In this document: positions 25,210 through 36,187 of the stretch, piece by piece
Position numbering within the stretch: the first letter of the stretch is position 1
How the letters are laid out: every line of letters starts with the position of its first letter
NCBI RefSeq assembly: GCF_023898315.1
Contig: NC_064616.1
Span: 534,397,102 to 534,461,101, forward strand
From: Schistocerca nitens
Lineage: Eukaryota; Arthropoda; Insecta; Orthoptera; Acrididae
Direction: 5' to 3'
Length of the DNA: 64,000 bases
Program-made: the position numbers and the translations under genes
Notes under the pieces: generated by a model
Seen by the model: only the letters and a program-made list of their open reading frames with translations
Database searches by the model: none
Told to the model about the DNA's origin: nothing

Positions 25210-25409
25210 AAAAATGGTTCAAATGGCTCTGAGCACTATGGGACTCAACTGCTGAGGTCATTAGTCCCCTAGAACTTAGAACTAGTTAAACCTAACTAAC
25301 CTAAGGACATCACAAACATCCATGCCCGAGGCAGGATTCGAACCTGCGACCGTAGCGGTCTTGCGGTTCCAGACTGCAGCGCCTTTAACCGCACGGCCAC
25401 TTCGGCCGG
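25210..25409 (-). mobile_element. tRNA-derived SINE, family A, nested in the LINE
   Basis: Minus orientation, with B-box complement ggattcgaacctgc near 25336 and an A-rich 3' end at the left. Perfect 14-bp target duplications, ctagtgtgttttca, are at 25196-25209 and 25410-25423. It splits the RT and endonuclease halves of the CR1/L2-like LINE. Confidence 0.95.
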
Positions 25410-25476
25410 CTAGTGTGTTTTCACAACCGCTTACTGTTCACGTGGGCTCATGAACCAACTGCTCGAAATAATGCGT

Positions 25477-25930
25477 TTAGCACAATTTCGGATGATGGTT
25501 TATATGCGTACCTCCGGAATGAAACATGTCTTTTCGCCAACATATCGATAGTAAATTAAAGTCACCACCAACTATAATCGTATGAGTCGGGTACGTGTTT
25601 GAGATCAAACTCAAGTTTTCTTTGAACGTTTCAGCAATTGTATCATATGAATTGGGAGGTCGGTAAAAGGATCCAGTTATTATTTTATTCCAGTAGGCTA
25701 CAATGACCTCTGCCCCTACTAACTCACAGGAACTATCTACTTCAATTTCGCGACAAGATGAACTACTTCTAACAGCAACAAGCACGACACCGCCAACAGT
25801 GTTTAACCTATGCTTTCAGAACACCGTTAGGTTCTTCGCAAAAATTTCGGCTGAGCTTATCTCCGGCTTTAGGAAACTTTCAGTGCTTATAACTATTTGA
25901 GCATCAGTGTTTTCTATTGGAGCTCTGGTA
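25477..25930 (-). pseudogene. LINE endonuclease domain fragment
   Basis: The minus-strand frame has VAYWNKIITGSFYRPPNS and HTIIVGGDFNLLSI. The GGDFN block is the conserved metal-binding and catalytic motif of APE-type endonucleases that nick target DNA. Upstream, near 25850-25900, another frame shows the TESFLKPEI segment (the TETWL-like block). The SDH motif was not found, so the domain is incomplete. Confidence 0.75.
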
Positions 25931-26177
25931 CTTTCCCAACACAGCTACGACAATTTACAACTGTAATACCGATGGTCCTGTATCTACGTTCTTCCTGTGT
26001 TCGGCCTGCACCCTTTGTGACTGAAGCCCTTTTTGTGTTTCCAGTGACCTTCTAACCTAAAAAAAAAACGCCCAGTCCACGCCACACAGCCCTGCTACCC
26101 GTGTAGCCGCCTTGTGTGTATAGTGGACTCCTGACCTATTAAGCAGAACCCGAGACCTAACCACCCTTTGGCGTAAG

Positions 26178-26996
26178 TCAAGGAATCTGCAGCCTACAAG
26201 GTCGCACAACCGTCTGACCCTCCAATCGGCTCCGTACCACAGGTCCGCAATCAGTCCTGTCGACTATGCTGTCAATGGTCAGCTTTGGTTTCATCTCGCA
26301 AGCAAGACTGACAGCCTTTACCACTTCAGTTAGCCATTTGAAACCAGAGAGAACTTCTTCTGATCCAAAGTGGCACACATCATTGGTACAGACATGAGCC
26401 ACCACCTGCAGTTGTCTTCACCCTGTGCTCCTCATGTCATCTGGGAGTACCCATTCCACGTCTGGAATGACTCTACCCGGAACGCACAGAGAGTGCACAT
26501 TGGCTCTCTTCCCCTCCTTGGCAGCCATGTCCCTAAGGTTCCCCATAACGCACCTAAAGTTGGAGCTCCCAACTATCATAAATCCCACTCTGCCGTGATT
26601 GTCCGGATCTTGAAGGCTGAGAGGTTTTCTATAAAACAGGATAGGCGACGGCGTCTGGCTCTGCGACAGTGTCAGCCACAGACATCACTTCGAATCCGTT
26701 TGTCAGACTAATTGGAGAGGCCTTACGTGCCATCCCCTGGGAAGTCTTTCACCACCTGTTACACCCTGTGATGACCTCCATTCGACCACAGGTGAGGTGT
26801 CAACCTCAGTGCGAGCAGTAACTGTGCTGGCCATCATTGAGGATCGATCAGAGTACTCGGACGTGCTGGACGTTCGTTGAATCCCCACGGCTGGCCCACA
26901 CCAGTGGTGCCCATCCACTACAGCCTCAAGCTGTGCAACTGAAGCGATCACAGCCTGGAGCTGAAAGCTCGCATCCGCACACAACAATCTCAGCAC
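26178..26996 (-). pseudogene. LINE ORF1 remnant with SGNH-esterase-like blocks
   Basis: Minus-strand frames near 26555-26600 contain MIVGSSNFR, which resembles the GDS/GSSN block. The frame at 26178-26405 begins MVAHVCTNDV, which resembles the GTND block of SGNH-type esterases. CR1-group LINEs are known to carry esterase-like ORF1 proteins. Upstream, 26703-26996 is a low-complexity region that could be the ORF1 N-terminus. A stop and frameshifts separate the blocks, and the glycine of GTND is cysteine here. The identification is plausible but not certain. Confidence 0.45.
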
Positions 26997-27050
26997 CTAT
27001 CCATACTAAAGACCGTCGAAAACTAAACTCCGCAGATAAACGGACTATTA

Positions 27051-28266
27051 GCACATGCTGCGGAACTCTACAGTAAACACTGGCGACAACGAAGGAACTG
27101 TGTCAATTAAATGACACTAATACGCAGAGATTCAAAAACCTAACTACTGAAGAATTCAGGTGAAACTAAATAATTCGCCCCTGATTAGGAACTTGTAACA
27201 TGTCACAAAATCGATTTCCTTTCCGATGCAAAAGAAAACGTGAGAACTATGGCTACTAGATATTAAATTAGCAGATATTAAATTAACACGCAGAACCTCG
27301 AGAAACTAAACTATCAAAGAACACAGATGTATTATAAAATTCACTCCTGGTTACGAACTCGTAAATGTCACAAAATCGGTTACTATCCTGTTGCTGTGAA
27401 TGTCTCGGCCGGTTGTGCTGCCTGCTTGGCTGAAGTAGGATCAGATGTACCGAAAAAAATATCGAATGAAAAAAACTACGACCAAGACTCGAACGGCGGT
27501 CTAATGGCCCGACTGCCGACCTCGCTTTGCTAGACGAGTAGGATTAGGTGTACGCAAGCTACAGCGTGAAAACACGATTTTCTTTATCAGTTTTGACCTC
27601 GATTTAAAAAAAAAATTGGGAGTGTCGAACAAAAACGCGAAGCACATGTCTCTTTATTTTCAGTATGGAACATTCTTGCAAAACTTCATCAAAATCGGTG
27701 ATCCACATGTCAACCCTCCCCTTGTAAGCCGATTACGCACCTTTATCTAGACGGAGGAGCACATCACGTTTGACGAGAAATCCGAATGACGAAGGAGGTC
27801 GGCGTTCTTCACCTGGCACGGCCAGAATTGAAGGGGGTCATTCGATGTGAGTTAAAATTTTTATTGCTGGTGAGTATTGAACACAAGACCTTTAGTACAC
27901 CAAACAACCCCCCCCCCCGCACACACACAGCGTGTAACTAAAGACGTAGGGTAGCTTGCGTAAGATTCGAATTTTCAACTGCTTCCTTGTAGCGGCAGTC
28001 GTACTGTGTGAAAATAAGGAGAAAATGAAAAAAGGAGGGTTATATTATTCGTATGCTTTGGCTTTAGAAATTGACTATTGTTCTGCTACGAACGTTGTTG
28101 ATGTAGAAAGGCAGTACAATACTGTGGAGGATATCAGTTAGTACGTAGAACTCAAAACAACGGTTTATTGTCAGCAGTCAAAGAGAGCATGGTTTCCGGA
28201 TGGCGTCTGACACTTCTGCATAAATAGTGTGTTCCTGCAAAATTACGAAATTCGGTAATGCTAATG
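27051..28266. other. Non-coding stretch
   Basis: No gene recognised. There is a poly-C/CA low-complexity patch at 27910-27930. Confidence 0.5.
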
Positions 28267-28268
28267 TA

Positions 28269-29689
28269 CACTCCTGGAAATGGAAAAAAGAACACATTGA
28301 CACCGGTGTGTCAGACCCACCATACTTGCTCCGGACACTGCGAGAGGGCTGTACAAGCAATGATCACACGCACGGCACAGCGGACACACCAGGAACCGCG
28401 GTGTTGGCCGTCGAATGGCGCTAGCTGCGCAGCATTTGTGCACCGCCGCCGTCAGTGTCAGCCAGTTTGCCGTGGCATACGGAGCTCCATCGCAGTCTTT
28501 AACACTGGTAGCATGCCGCGACAGCGTGGACGTGAACCGTATGTGCAGTTGACGGACTTTGAGCGAGGGCGTATAGTGGGCATGCGGGAGGCCGGGTGGA
28601 CGTACCGCCGAATTGCTCAACACGTGGGGCGGGAGGTCTCCACAGTACATCGATGTTGTCGCCAGTGGTCGGCGGAAGGTGCACGTGCCCGTCGACCTGG
28701 GACCGGACCGCATCGACGCACGGATGCACGCCAAGACCGTAGGATCCTACGCAGTGCCGTAGGGGACCGCACCGCCTCTTCCCAGCAAATTAGGGACACT
28801 GTTGCTCCTGGGGTATCGGCGAGGACCATTCGCAACCGTCTCCATGAAGCTGGGCTACGGTCCCGCACACCGTTAGGCCGTCTTCCGCTCACGCCCCAAC
28901 ATCGTGCAGCCCGCCTCCAGTGGTGTCGCGACAGGCGTGAATGGAGGGACGAATGGAGACGTGTCGTCTTCAGCGATGAGAGTCGCTTCTGCCTTGGTGC
29001 CAATGATGGTCGTATGCGTGTTTGGCGCCGTGCAGGTGAGCGCCACAATCAGGACTGCATACGACCGAGGCACACAGGGCCAACACCCGGCACCATGGTG
29101 TGGGGAGCGATCTCCTACACTGGCCGTACACCACTGGTGATCGTCGAGGGGACACTGAATAGTGCACGGTACATCCAAACCGTCATCGAACCCATCGTTC
29201 TACCATTCCTAGACCGGCAAGGGAACTTGCTGTTCTAACAGGACAATGCACGTCCGCATGTATCCTGTGCCACCCAACGTGCTCTAGAAGGTGTAAGTCA
29301 ACTACCCTGGCCAGCAAGATCTCCGGATCTGTCCCCCATTGAGCATGTTTGGGACTGGATGAAGCGTCGTCTCACGCGGTCTGCACGTCCAGCACGAACG
29401 CTGGTCCAACTGAGGCGCCAGGTGGAAATGGCATGGCAAGCCGTTCCACAGGACTACATCCAGCATCTCTACGATCGTCTCCATGGGAGAATAGCAGCCT
29501 GCATTGCTGCGAAAGGTGGATATACACTGTACTAGTGCCGACATTGTGCATGCTCTGTTGCCTGTGTCTATGTGCCTGTGGTTCTGTCAGTGTGATCATG
29601 TGATGTATCTGACCCCAGGAATGTGTCAATAAAGTTCCCCTTCCTTGGACAATGAATTCACGGTGTTCTTATTTCAATTTCCAGGAGTG
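28269..29689 (+). mobile_element. Complete Tc1-like DNA transposon
   Basis: Ends are fixed by imperfect terminal inverted repeats that start CACTCCTGGAAAT on each side (left end 28269, right end 29689). TA dinucleotides flank them at 28267-28268 and 29690-29691, the standard target duplication of the Tc1/mariner superfamily. The inverted repeats are about 28 bp with a few mismatches. The element is 1421 bp, a typical length, and carries one transposase gene on the plus strand. Confidence 0.95.
28513..29535 (+). pseudogene. Tc1-like transposase, one nonsense codon
   Basis: The enzyme would cut and paste the element by binding the terminal repeats in the nucleus. The ATG at 28513 starts MPRQRGREPYVQLTDFERG, followed by paired helix-turn-helix regions (about residues 10-110). 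The catalytic acidic residues are D155 in FSDESRF, D244 in QDNARPH and E277 in SPIEHVWD. The frame is 340 codons long, the usual size. The only break is TAA at 29236-29238 (codon 242), where CAA (glutamine) is expected just before QDN, so a single C-to-T change would explain it. Only 32 residues separate D244 and E277, against 34 in classical Tc1. Confidence 0.95.
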
Positions 29690-29691
29690 TA

Positions 29692-30632
29692 TATATCTCT
29701 CTTCTTACTGGAAATGGGACGGAAGTTTGCTCATAGGTTCGATCCATTTTTGACACAACTCATGTTGAGTGCAATTATGGACCACTATCGAGAAAATCGA
29801 ATGCAAAAATTATCCGTGCTGTCCGGATTATGTAATATGTTCAGACTATATTTGCAGATTGGTAGCGCCCTGATGCATAAAATGAGGTCCTAGGATCAAT
29901 ATCAAGACGCCAGGGGACACGAGTACGAACGTGGAGTCAGAGAAAACAGCCCAGTACATGTAACAAAGGATGCACGTATAATGGTACCTCAGACTACATA
30001 CCAAATACCTGAGAACGTTCTACCGAGTCTCGAGCGACAATTTGAACACCAGTGGCCTGAATATAACACTGCAGCCGCTGCTGGCGGGCACAGACCTCGG
30101 AACGTAACGCTTGAGACGGCACACCACGGTAACAGAACGTCCTAGATCACAGGAGGGCTTAAACGACAACAATCGGAAGATAAAATGTATATATAGCACG
30201 ACTTGGACGTCATTCAGAACTTCATACAGCAAGACTGATAACGGATAATAACCACAAAGTACTCCTACAGCTCTCGGAACAGCCGCAGCTTGAAGAAAAC
30301 ACTACAGTGGCTGCTATTCGTCGACGCATACTACGGACAGAACGCCTGACGCAGAGCGCATCACAGACGGAGAGCCTAGCATAACATAAATATACCTACA
30401 GTACTTGTTACACACTGGAATCAGTATCAGGCAGCAGCTGAAGAAGACTGCGAGTCACACATCTGAAATATAGCGCAAAAAAGACGAGAACGATAGGCAG
30501 AAAGCCGTTGTTCAACAAGATTAAGGCACGATAACAAGGACCATTCCCTTATAAACAGCATTACAGATTATAAGTTGCTCCTCCGTGTAATGACACGTGT
30601 GTAGGTTTGAGATCTCTCCTTGGTACCATCTA
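29692..30632. other. Non-coding stretch between two transposons
   Basis: Mixed composition with no gene. The ORF at 29645-29893 starts inside the transposon end and has no recognised domain. Confidence 0.5.
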
Positions 30633-31833
30633 CACTATGTGATCAAAAGCATCCAAGTCCGTGGCACCCTCCATCGACAATGTTGGTATTCAGTATGGTG
30701 TTGGTCCACCCTTAGCGTTGATGACAGCTTCCACTCTCGCAGGCATACGTTCAATCAGGTGCTGGAAGGTTTCTTGCGGAATGGCAGCCCATTCTTCACG
30801 GAGAACTGCACTGAGGAGAGGTATCGATGTCGGTCGGTGAGGTCTGACACGAAGTCGGCGTTCCAAAACATCCCAAAGGTGTTGTATGGGATTCAGGCCA
30901 GTCCATTACAGGGATGTGATTGTCGTGTAACCACTCCGCCAAAGGCAGTGCATTATGGACAGCTGCTCGGTCGTGTTGAAAGATGCAATCACAATCCCCG
31001 AATTGCTCTTCAACAGTGGGAGGAAAGAAGGTGCTTAAAACATCAATGCAGGCCTGTGATAGTGCCACGCAAAACATTCAAGGGGTGCAAGCCCCCTCCA
31101 TCAGAAACACTACCACACCATAACACCACAGCCTCCGAATTTTAATGTTGGCACTACACACGCTGGCAGATGACGTTCACCGGGCATTCGCCATACCCAC
31201 ACCCTACTATCGGATATCCACATTGTGTACCGTAATTGGTCACTCAACACAACGTTTTCCCACTGTTCAATCGTCCAATGTTAACGCCTCTTACACGAAG
31301 CGAGGCGTCGCTGGCATTTCCCGGCGTGATGTGTGGTTTATGAGCAGCCGCTAGACCATGAAATCCAAGTTTTCTCACCTCCCACCTAAATGCCATAGTA
31401 CTTCCAGTGGATCCTGATGCAGTTTGGAATTCCTGTGTGATGGTCTGGATAGATGTCTGCCTACTACACATTACAACCCTCTTCAACTGTCGGCGGTCTC
31501 TGTCAGTCAACAGACGAGGTCAGCCTGTACGCTTTTGTGCTGTACGTGTCCCTTCACGTTTCCACTTCAGTATCACGTCGGAAAAAGTGGACCTAGGGAT
31601 GTTTAGTAGCGTGGAAAACTCGCGTACAGACGTATGACACAAGTGACACCTAATCAACTGACCACTTTCGAAGTCCGTGAGTTCCGCGGAGCGCTCCATT
31701 CTTCTCTCTAACGGTGTCTAATGACTACTGACGTCGCTGATATGGAGTACCCGGCAGTAGGTGGCAGTACAATGGACTTAATATGAAGAACGTGTGTTTT
31801 TGGGGGTAGCCGGATATTTTTGATCACGTAGTG
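30633..31833 (-). mobile_element. Tc1-like DNA transposon, degenerate
   Basis: The terminal inverted repeats begin CACTAYGTGATCAAAA on both ends (30633 and 31833), with flanking TA at 30631-30632 and 31834-31835. The length is 1201 bp. The transposase is on the minus strand and is broken. It belongs to a different Tc1-like lineage from the element at 28269, judged by its ends and coding sequence. Confidence 0.9.
30690..31699 (-). pseudogene. Tc1-like transposase pseudogene
   Basis: The minus-strand ATG at 31699 starts MERSAELTDFESGQLIRCH. The HTH region continues to the segment TDRDRRQLKRVV at 31244-31510, after a TGA stop near 31525. The second catalytic block is CIFQHDRAAVHNALPLAEW (30796-31077). 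The third block is damaged: the expected SPDLNPIEH stretch has lost its first part and shows CAA where the catalytic GAA would be. Several frameshifts are present. The stop corresponding to the family C-terminus is at 30690. Confidence 0.85.
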
Positions 31834-32014
31834 TATTTCCGTTGTTTGCTATCACCGAATTCCACGTTACATGCACCACCAATTGATGTTATGTCTGCCT
31901 TTTACACATTACTACCCTCTTGGCAAACTGACTGAGCGCTGGTGCAGTATGTTTCCTGTTAGCAGTGTATTCACAGCATATGTTATACGCAATGGAGGAT
32001 TCAGTCAACGCTAA

Positions 32015-32966
32015 ATGTCTCATCTGGCTGAAGCAGGCTAGGGTGCTGTAACAGCAATATGTGAACAAGGATTTTCAAATATCTATACAGTAAGGACTAT
32101 GGGTCTTCACAAGTCGACAGTTGCGTGGTGGATCAGATGAAAGGAAGATGATGGTAATCTGAGCAAACGAGCTCATACTAGTGCTCACCGCAAAACAACA
32201 GCAGCTCAGGATCGGCAGATACACCACTTTAGTGAAAACCACCTATTAGTCAACCCACGACAAATTCAGCAAGCTTTGAGACTGCCTGTTAGCAGCAGAA
32301 CTGTCATTCGTATTATAAGAGAGGATGGACTGAGAGTGTGAAACGCTGCTCAGAAAGAGACATTATCTATTTTCCGCAGAGAAGCCCGCCTTGTTTTTGA
32401 TGCTGCAAATGTCGGTAGACGTGTTCAGCTTTGGAGGTGTATCGTTTTTACAGATCAAAAAGTTTTCTGTACGGCCCAGACAGGAAGAGTATTTATTTAT
32501 CCGCCAAAAGTTGCTACGTATATTCGAAGATATATTTACAGTTGCCAAAGAAGTGGTAAGGAATCAGTAACAGGATGGGCATTGATATAGGGAGAAGGAT
32601 GTAGGCTCCTGTGGGAACTACAATGAAAACTGGATGCGCGCAACTATATTCCCGTTCTGGAGAATGCCTATTCATATGTCACGTGTGGTTAAGAGATGGT
32701 TCGACGACTACAGATATATTAGTATTTTGAAACGGCCACCTAAGGGAACTGACATGAATCCAGGTAAGAATATGTGGGCAGAAATGGTTAGGATGATAAA
32801 GGAAAAGGAACATCCACAATCCGCTCGCCGCCAGCTTTCTGATGCGATTCATGACGCATGGAACGAACTTTTGGAATATCCTAGTTATGTGGCTAGAGTT
32901 GTTGGCACAATGTCCAAAAGGCTTCGAAACGTTGTGGAAGGAGAAGGCGGCTATACGCGCTACTGA
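32015..32966 (+). pseudogene. Third Tc1/mariner-type transposase pseudogene
   Basis: The plus-strand frame gives an HTH region (GLHKSTVAWWIR near 32105, then RKTTAAQDRQI near 32200) and a second helix segment (SSRTVIRIIREDGLRV). A first catalytic block, FTDQKVF, is near 32450. The C-terminal frame 32634-32966 contains MNPGKNMWAEM, where relatives have MNPIENVW, so the catalytic glutamate is lysine. It ends GYTRY. The middle, including the second aspartate block, is shortened, and several stops occur. Terminal repeats were not found. Confidence 0.75.
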
Positions 32967-33295
32967 GCAGCAGTAGCGGAGCTGCTATTTTTTGTTGGCC
33001 TATCAGATACAAAAAAGTCTCTAATTTATTTTTTGTGAAGACGTATAATTTCATTTCATGTTAAGGGAAATCTGCGAGTTTTAACTGAACGACAAAATTA
33101 AATTTCAACACGACGTGTAATATTTAATTTGCCAAGACAAGAATTACTCATTTTCTATATCCATCCAATCGCAAAAAATACATGGATATACAAAAAGAGC
33201 AATAAAAAACAATTCAGCAGTAACTGAAAACATAGAGGAGAAGTTCGCAGATGAAGTCGTAATTGGATAGGGAAGATCGAGCTAGAAGGGGAGGT

Positions 33296-33400
33296 AAGCA
33301 GGCCTGCAAAAAAGGGGAGTAAAATACCTAATAGACTTCGAGTGGCTGTGAAGCAGAAGGCTGCTATACGCGATTATGAACAGCATTTATTTATTAATTT
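33296..33400 (+). pseudogene. Small transposase C-terminal echo
   Basis: The words gaaggctgctatacgcgattatgaacagca here resemble the end of the previous transposase (gaaggcggctatacgcg...gagcagca at 32944). This suggests a second, very short relic of the same family. No other domain is visible. Confidence 0.35.
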
Positions 33401-34112
33401 ATGAGACTTTAGTTTGTGACTTCTAAACAGTACTACTTCACAAGATCCAACGTTTGTTTACTATAGGCAACACAGCAACTGTGTCAAACATTTTGAGAGG
33501 TACCGAGATTCTCCGGAAGAGTAACAAGTTTTCCAAAAGAAAATGACATGACTTTTAGTTTATTTCTTTTAAAGCGTTTGCATTATACTTTGACATTCTA
33601 AGCTAAAATTTTATTATTACGCGTTATTTCAATGTGATAGGAAAGTACTAAGTTTCAAGATATAAGAATTAAATGGAAGTTTTTAATTTACGGAATACAC
33701 TATTTATCAGTTTATATGTTGAACAAATCTGTAGTTATAAAACAGATGAAGAAGAATGTTGAAAAAGTCGTCGTGAAAAGAGCAGGCTGGCTGTAAAGGG
33801 TGACGAAGGTCCAATAAAAAATAGGAAACACAGTTGTTAAGAACTATAGTTGATGGTAGGAAGCCATAGTCGAAATGCCGCTTTTTTTCCATTCTCAGCT
33901 TTTCTGAAATGTTTTGCCATTCCTGGGACTGAAACTGATACCATGTTGTATATGTAGCATATAATAACCAATACAATTAACATGCACAGTATACAAACCA
34001 GGAAACTATTAATAGTTTATTTTACACGAATGCGTGGTATCTGTTCTTTCACACATGTCCGAAAGAACAGACAACACATGGAATCCACAACTATGATACA
34101 TTATGTGCACAC
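33401..34112. other. Non-coding AT-rich stretch
   Basis: Nothing recognisable. Confidence 0.5.
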
Positions 34113-34797
34113 TGAAGGGGAAGGGGGAGTAAGGAAAGGGATTACTGACGTCATCTACATCAAGACATTAAGCGGACTCAGCCGCGACGAGTGAAAATGT
34201 GTACCAGAGCGGGATTGGAACCCGGGATCTCCTGCTTACTATGCAGGTGCGTAAACCATTGCACCATCCAGGTCGCAGAGTTATCGCACCACACCGCACA
34301 GCTGATTCACACTCGCACCAAGCGCCACCTACCCGTTGTCCCTGCCCACTGCCTTCATGCTCGCTACTCTGAGATTCCCGCAGGAGGTCGGACGTGCATC
34401 CGCACTGCAGAAGATGGATCCATTGCCCACCTAGGAGAATCAATTGCAGCAAAGGGTGGGTCCACCTTCTTCAGTGCGGACGCACAAGTACGTCCGACGT
34501 CCTGCGGGAATCTCGGAGTAGCGAGCATGGAGGAAATTGACAGGGACTGCGGATAGTTGGAGCTCTTATGGGAGTGGGAGTCGACCCTGAGGCGTACCGA
34601 TATAGTGCGCGTAGTTGCGATAACACTTTGTCCCGGATGCCGCAGTGGTTAATGCACCTGTGTATTAAGCAGGCGACCCCGGGTTTCAATCACCGTCTGC
34701 TACACATTTTCACTTGTCGCCGCTGATTTCTAGTAATGTCCCTATGCAGCTGACATCAGTAATCCCTTCCCTTTCCTTTCTTCCCCCTCCCCCTTCA
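34113..34797. repeat. Large foldback with tRNA-like arms
   Basis: The left arm (about 34113-34430) and right arm (about 34450-34797) are imperfect reverse complements meeting at a centre near 34440. Each arm has, from outside in, a purine/pyrimidine-rich edge (gaaggggaagggggag and its counterpart), a GAAAATGTGTA word, and a tRNA-like head with the B-box-like cccgg-t-caat. An inner stretch follows with gctcgctactc, gattcccgcagga and the word gacgt. It looks like two SINE-like units fused head to head, or a foldback element. The tRNA-like parts are not functional tRNA genes. Confidence 0.8.
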
Positions 34798-35124
34798 ATT
34801 TACATGTAATAGTTTCTTTACGTTTCTTCTCACTGATGACACTGATAGGAATAACATGACTGATTACTAGATGTCACCAACCTAATGAAGTTTAATATGA
34901 GATTATTTACCATAGTTTGCCTAGTTCTTAACCGATTTTAATGGGTTAAACGTTGGGTTATTGGGTTCACTATCGATTTCTAGTATTTAAATTCATTTCA
35001 ACAACTTATTATATGAATTTTATACATACGCCCTGAAAAGAAGTTTCTGTTAGGTATTTTCGAAAAATATATACATCGTGATGCAACATATCTTACTGAT
35101 TTAAAGTTTTAATTTATGTAATTT

Positions 35125-35307
35125 ATGTCATTTGGTAACAATTTAATCGACCAACGAAAGATGCATGACTTACGAATGAAATTAAAAGAGCTTCCATTGC
35201 TTTACACTGGTAGCTTAGGGAGAAAGATGAATACGATTCAAAGCAAAAAATGTTTCCTAGGGGCATATCTTGGTTCGGATCCTGCTGAAGTATTGAGCGT
35301 TTTTTAA
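35125..35307 (+). pseudogene. Unidentified ORF with paralogue at 36188
   Basis: A 60-codon frame that starts MSFGNNLIDQRK and ends IQSKKCFLGAYLGSDPAEVL. Its last 25 residues closely match those of the frame at 36188-36397, with conservative replacements (L/I, Y/F, D/N, E/Q). I do not recognise the family. The frame ends right after the shared block, while the copy at 36188 continues, so this copy may be truncated by a stop. Confidence 0.35.
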
Positions 35308-35459
35308 AAATCCTGGATAATGTAGCTCAGGATATCTCCATACGAGATGAGAGTTTTTCGGAAAAAAACTATGTTTTGAGTAGTAATTTTCGACTAAGGT
35401 TCAACTTCGTAATCAATTTTTTTATATATAAATGAAGCCCCTACTGAGGATGCTCAACA

Positions 35460-35672
35460 GTGTTAGGAATTCTAATTTGTCCAAAAAAGTTTGTAAAATG
35501 CTATAAAATTACTGGTTATGAATTTATGCGCACTACACATGAGGAGAAAATTTCTATAAAGCTTAATAACAAGTTTAAGTTTGTTTTACCAGACAGACAT
35601 TTGAAGTTAATAACTGAGTGGGATTTTCAATTTTTTGGAAAAGGGCAGATTAAATTGAGATATAAAAAATGA
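35460..35672 (+). pseudogene. Unidentified short ORF
   Basis: A 70-codon, lysine-rich frame containing ITGYEFMRTTHEEKISIK and VLPDRHLKLITEWDF. It has no recognised domain and starts with a non-ATG codon, so it is at best a fragment. It sits between the two related ORFs and is read on the same strand. Confidence 0.25.
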
Positions 35673-35763
35673 AGAAACTTAAAGATAATAAAAATGATTT
35701 TCATGCTCTAAAATTTCTATTTCGAAAATTGTATTGTTTCTTCTTAATATTTAAAGTCTTTAA

Positions 35764-36020
35764 ATGACCAACACCAAGCAATGTAGTCAGTGTATAGAAT
35801 TAAAGATTTTGAAGAATTCTATAATGATAAACATCAAAAAGATGGGTATTGTAATATGTGTACAGAATGTGACAAGAAGTAGCAGAAAAACAAAGTAAGG
35901 TGTGAGTGTGGTAGAACTGTGGTAGAGTGTGCAGTGAAACAACATGAAAAATCAACAGTTCGAAACAATCTTATGTCTGCTAAAGAAGAAAAAATTAGGA
36001 AAATCTTAGGAAAACACTAA
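35764..36020 (+). pseudogene. Zinc-ribbon protein relic of the kind seen in large DNA viruses
   Basis: The plus strand shows, in two overlapping frames, paired CxxC motifs (KQCSQC near 35779, and CNMCTEC near 35851-35871). A FEEFYNDKHQKDGYC-type segment lies between them, followed by a short block with CECG and a downstream histidine (KQHEKS) near 35950. Small proteins with CxxC, an EFY-DK-KDG stretch and a second CxxC are familiar from phage and nucleocytoplasmic virus genomes, where their role is mostly unknown. A frameshift lies near 35797-35800 and a TAG at 35879-35881. It is a broken relic. The family assignment is by motif pattern only. Confidence 0.4.
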
Positions 36021-36187
36021 ATAATAAAAGAACTCATTTCTCTTATTTTCTTAAAACTTTATTTTAGTTTCCGTTGTCAGGAAAAATTGATTTTCTTAGG
36101 GAAAAAAGAAAATGAAAACGAGAAAAATCATAAAAAATTGAAAAATTATTAAAAGTTATAGTAAATTCTTTATAGTAGTAAAAACTT

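Larger units (their letters stand above)
23011..27050 (-). mobile_element. CR1/L2-like LINE, long but decayed
   Basis: A minus-strand non-LTR retrotransposon with its 3' terminus at 23011, a short catctacatc-type hexamer tail like those of the fragments at 981 and 4440. From right to left it shows an ORF1-like region (26178-26996), endonuclease (25480-26000), reverse transcriptase (23500-24745) and 3' end. Many frameshifts break it. It is interrupted by a SINE at 25210-25409. The 5' boundary near 27050 is approximate. Confidence 0.8.

Noticed and set aside
29982..30000. Word atggtacctcagacta shared with 11332
   Set aside because: A 16-base match without extension; too short to call a repeat pair.
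34200..34290. Possible tRNA gene on the minus strand
   Set aside because: The B-box-like region is present, but acceptor pairing fails and the segment belongs to a foldback arm with a partner at 34627-34700.
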